8,363 bases of DNA, from contig JBKKCR010000130.1 in NCBI GenBank assembly GCA_046712825.1, positions 1 through 8,363 of the forward strand, written 5' to 3'. Each line of letters opens with the position of its first letter. The stretch's first letter is position 1. Shown piece by piece: positions 6,652-8,363 of the stretch. Source of the DNA: DATFGK01 sp046712825 (GTDB lineage Bacteria; Actinomycetota; AC-67). The position numbers and the translations under genes are program-made. Below the pieces are notes generated by a model, which made no database searches, was not told where the DNA came from, and saw only the letters and a list, made by a program, of their open reading frames with translations.

Positions 6652-7819
6652 AGAACTCAACACGCGCGCCGGCGAACGCTTGGAGCGCCGAGTCGATCTG
6701 GGTTTCCGTGTGCGTCGCCATGACCGTCGCGCGGAGCCGCGCGGTCCCCGGCGCGACGCTCGGAGGGCGGATCGCCGGGACGAGCACCCCTTGTTCTCGG
6801 AGCGCCCGTGCGAACGCGAGCGCCGCATCCGCAGCGCCGACCACCACCGGGACGATCGCGGCGGCGGGCTGCGGCACGACGAATCCGGTGGCGCGGAGGC
6901 CGTCCGCGAGCAGGCGTGCGAGCGCACGCACGCGCTCGGGCCGTTGGGGTTCTCGCTCGAGGACCCCGAGCGCAGCCGCCGCGGCCGCGACCGTCGGTGG
7001 CGTCGGTGCGGTGTCGAAGATGAACGCGCGCGCGCGGTTCCGGAGGTAGGCGATCAGATCGGAGGATCCTGCGATGTACCCGCCGGCCGAACCGAGCGCC
7101 TTGGAGAGCGTGCCCATCACGACCGGCACGCGGCCTTCGAGGCCGAAGTGCGCGACGGCGCCGCGGCCGCCGGGACCGACCACGCCGGTCGCATGCGCTT
7201 CGTCGACCATCAGGATCGCGTTGTGACGCTCGCTCGCCTCCACAAGCTCGTGCAGCGGAGCCAGATCGCCGTCCATCGAGAAGACGGTGTCGGTCACGAC
7301 GAGTCGTCGTCCCCGGGCGCCGCGTTCGCGCAGGAGCGTCGCGAGGTGCTCGGGATCGGCGTGGCGGTACACGTGCACGTCGGCGTGCGACAGGCGCGCG
7401 CCGTCGATGATCGAGGCGTGGTTCAGCTCGTCGGAGAAGATCGCATCGCCACGCGAAACCAGTGCGGAGATCGTGCCGAGGTTCGCGAGGTAGCCCGACG
7501 AGAACAGCAGCGCCGACTCCGTCCGCTTGAACGCGGCGAGCCGTTGCTCGAGCTCGTCGTGCAGGCGCATACCGCCGCTGATCAGCCGTGCCGAGCCGGT
7601 GCCGGCTCCCCAGCGGCGCGCTGCCTCCGCGGCCGCCTCGACGACGCGCGGATCCGTCGCGAGCCCAAGGTAGTTGTTCGACGCCAGCAAGATCAGCCTG
7701 TCGCCGTCGAGCACGACCTCGGGCTCTTGCGCCGAGTCGAGTGCGCGAACCTCGCGCTGGAGCCCGGCTTCCTCGAGCGCCTGAAGCTCTGCGGGGATGA
7801 AGTCCAGCGGGTGGTCCAT
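6650..7819 (-). CDS. bioF: 8-amino-7-oxononanoate synthase BioF
   Basis: This 389-residue PLP enzyme condenses pimeloyl-ACP or pimeloyl-CoA with L-alanine to give 8-amino-7-oxononanoate, the first committed step of biotin ring assembly. Fold type I alpha-oxoamine synthase motifs are all present. These are LLASNNYLGLA (44-54), GSARLISGG (75-83), FSSGYLANLG (106-115) with the PLP-stacking histidine H134 in ELNHASIIDG, VDEAHATGVVG (205-215) carrying D206 and H209, and the PLP lysine K240 in GTLSKALGSAGGY. Length is normal. The ATG at 7819 is chosen because the protein from there matches family length, whereas the open frame upstream overlaps bioA and is low-complexity arginine- and alanine-rich. 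The ribosome binding site is weak (GAG near 7825), and the start is 11 bases after the bioA stop, so coupling to bioA is likely. Confidence 0.96.
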   Translation of the reverse strand: MDHPLDFIPAELQALEEAGLQREVRALDSAQEPEVVLDGDRLILLASNNYLGLATDPRVVEAAAEAARRWGAGTGSARLISGGMRLHDELEQRLAAFKRTESALLFSSGYLANLGTISALVSRGDAIFSDELNHASIIDGARLSHADVHVYRHADPEHLATLLRERGARGRRLVVTDTVFSMDGDLAPLHELVEASERHNAILMVDEAHATGVVGPGGRGAVAHFGLEGRVPVVMGTLSKALGSAGGYIAGSSDLIAYLRNRARAFIFDTAPTPPTVAAAAAALGVLEREPQRPERVRALARLLADGLRATGFVVPQPAAAIVPVVVGAADAALAFARALREQGVLVPAIRPPSVAPGTARLRATVMATHTETQIDSALQAFAGARVEF

Positions 7820-7830
7820 CGACTCGAGGC

Positions 7831-8363
7831 TCAAACGCCCGCCGTCGCTTCGTCGATGGCTTGCGCGGTGATCCCGACGAGCCGGGTGAGCGTGTCCTCG
7901 TCGATCGCCAGTGGCGGCATGAGCACGACCACGTCGCCGAGCGGGCGGATGATCGCTCCGAGCGGGCGCGCGGCGCGCGCGACGCGGGCGCCGACCTGCG
8001 ATGCCTCGGGGAACGGCTCCTTCGTCGCGCGGTCGGCAACCAGCTCGATGCCGGCCATGAACCCGCGCTGCCGGACGTCGCCGACGAACGGATGATCGGC
8101 GAGCGGCTTGAGCAGGCGCGCCAGCAACTCGATCTTCGGTTGCAGCCGCTCGATCGTTCGTTCCTCTTCGAACACTTCGAGCGTGGCCAGCGCGGCTGCG
8201 CACGTGATCGGGTTCGCCGAGTAGGAGTGGCCGTGGTACAGCGTCTTGTGCTCTTCGGGCCGGCCGAGGAATGCCTCGAAGATCTCCTCGGTGGCGAGCG
8301 TGGCGGACAGCGGGAGGTACCCGCCGGTGAGCCCTTTGCCGACGCACATGAGGTCGGGTTCCA
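7831..8363 (-). CDS. bioA: Adenosylmethionine-8-amino-7-oxononanoate aminotransferase BioA, C-terminal part (5' end outside window)
   Basis: Only the last 176 residues are in the window; the frame runs off the right edge. The visible part starts EPDLMCVGKGLTGGYLPLS, in which the lysine of GKGLTGG (8335-8337) is the PLP Schiff-base lysine of class III aminotransferases. It continues with YHGHSYSANPITCAAALATL, the substrate- and PLP-phosphate-binding stretch, and ends with GVVVLMPPLAID-like C-terminal sequence (DVVVLMPPLAIDEDTLTRLV). The enzyme transfers an amino group to 8-amino-7-oxononanoate, giving 7,8-diaminopelargonate. The amino donor is usually S-adenosylmethionine, but some homologues (BioK) use lysine, and that cannot be decided from this fragment. 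The position directly upstream of bioF and bioD supports the biotin role over other class III aminotransferases. Confidence 0.93.
   Translation of the reverse strand, partial: EPDLMCVGKGLTGGYLPLSATLATEEIFEAFLGRPEEHKTLYHGHSYSANPITCAAALATLEVFEEERTIERLQPKIELLARLLKPLADHPFVGDVRQRGFMAGIELVADRATKEPFPEASQVGARVARAARPLGAIIRPLGDVVVLMPPLAIDEDTLTRLVGITAQAIDEATAGV

Noticed and set aside
6680..8095. Long plus-strand open frame (471 codons) opposite bioF and bioA
   Set aside because: The translation is rich in Arg, Glu and Gln and without family motifs; bioF and bioA on the minus strand are certain.
7820..8347. Extended N-terminus of BioF reaching into bioA
   Set aside because: The added residues are low-complexity Arg/Ala sequence in a frame overlapping the real bioA; normal BioF length is reached from the ATG at 7819.

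Overview
This is a high-GC window with dense, tightly packed genes on both strands. Codon third positions are rich in G and C, the long LuxR regulator tail is of the type common in Actinomycetota, and GTG is the likely start of one gene. Together these suggest a soil or environmental actinobacterium. I cannot place it at genus level from the sequence.

Left part, plus strand: the window opens inside a LuxR-family regulator, of which only the last 226 codons are present (3-683). A secreted tyrosinase with all six copper-binding histidines follows (777-2039). After it comes a secreted protein of unknown function (2124-2951), 84 bases downstream and probably in the same transcript.

Middle: a minus-strand FMN-dependent oxidoreductase of the old yellow enzyme (OYE) class (3055-4347) converges on the secreted protein gene. 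It diverges from a plus-strand gene for a secreted beta-propeller with five Asp-box repeats (4454-5944). The 106 bases between this divergent pair hold a possible leaderless promoter for the oxidoreductase and an inverted repeat that abuts the propeller start codon.

Right part, minus strand: a biotin operon read in the order bioA (cut by the window end), bioF, bioD (8363 down to 5987). Its genes are 11 and 9 bases apart. They encode the three consecutive steps from 8-amino-7-oxononanoate to dethiobiotin. bioB, the last step, is not in the window.

The biotin operon and the tyrosinase are ordinary, well-recognised genes. The less explained items are the oxidoreductase, which has lost two of the three signature active-site residues of its superfamily and one of the four cysteines of the iron-sulfur motif seen in its relatives; the unknown secreted protein beside the tyrosinase; and the propeller. 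I found no RNA genes, CRISPR array, insertion sequence or phage-like genes, and no gap longer than about 110 bases. I see no convincing evidence of a wholly new multi-gene system.
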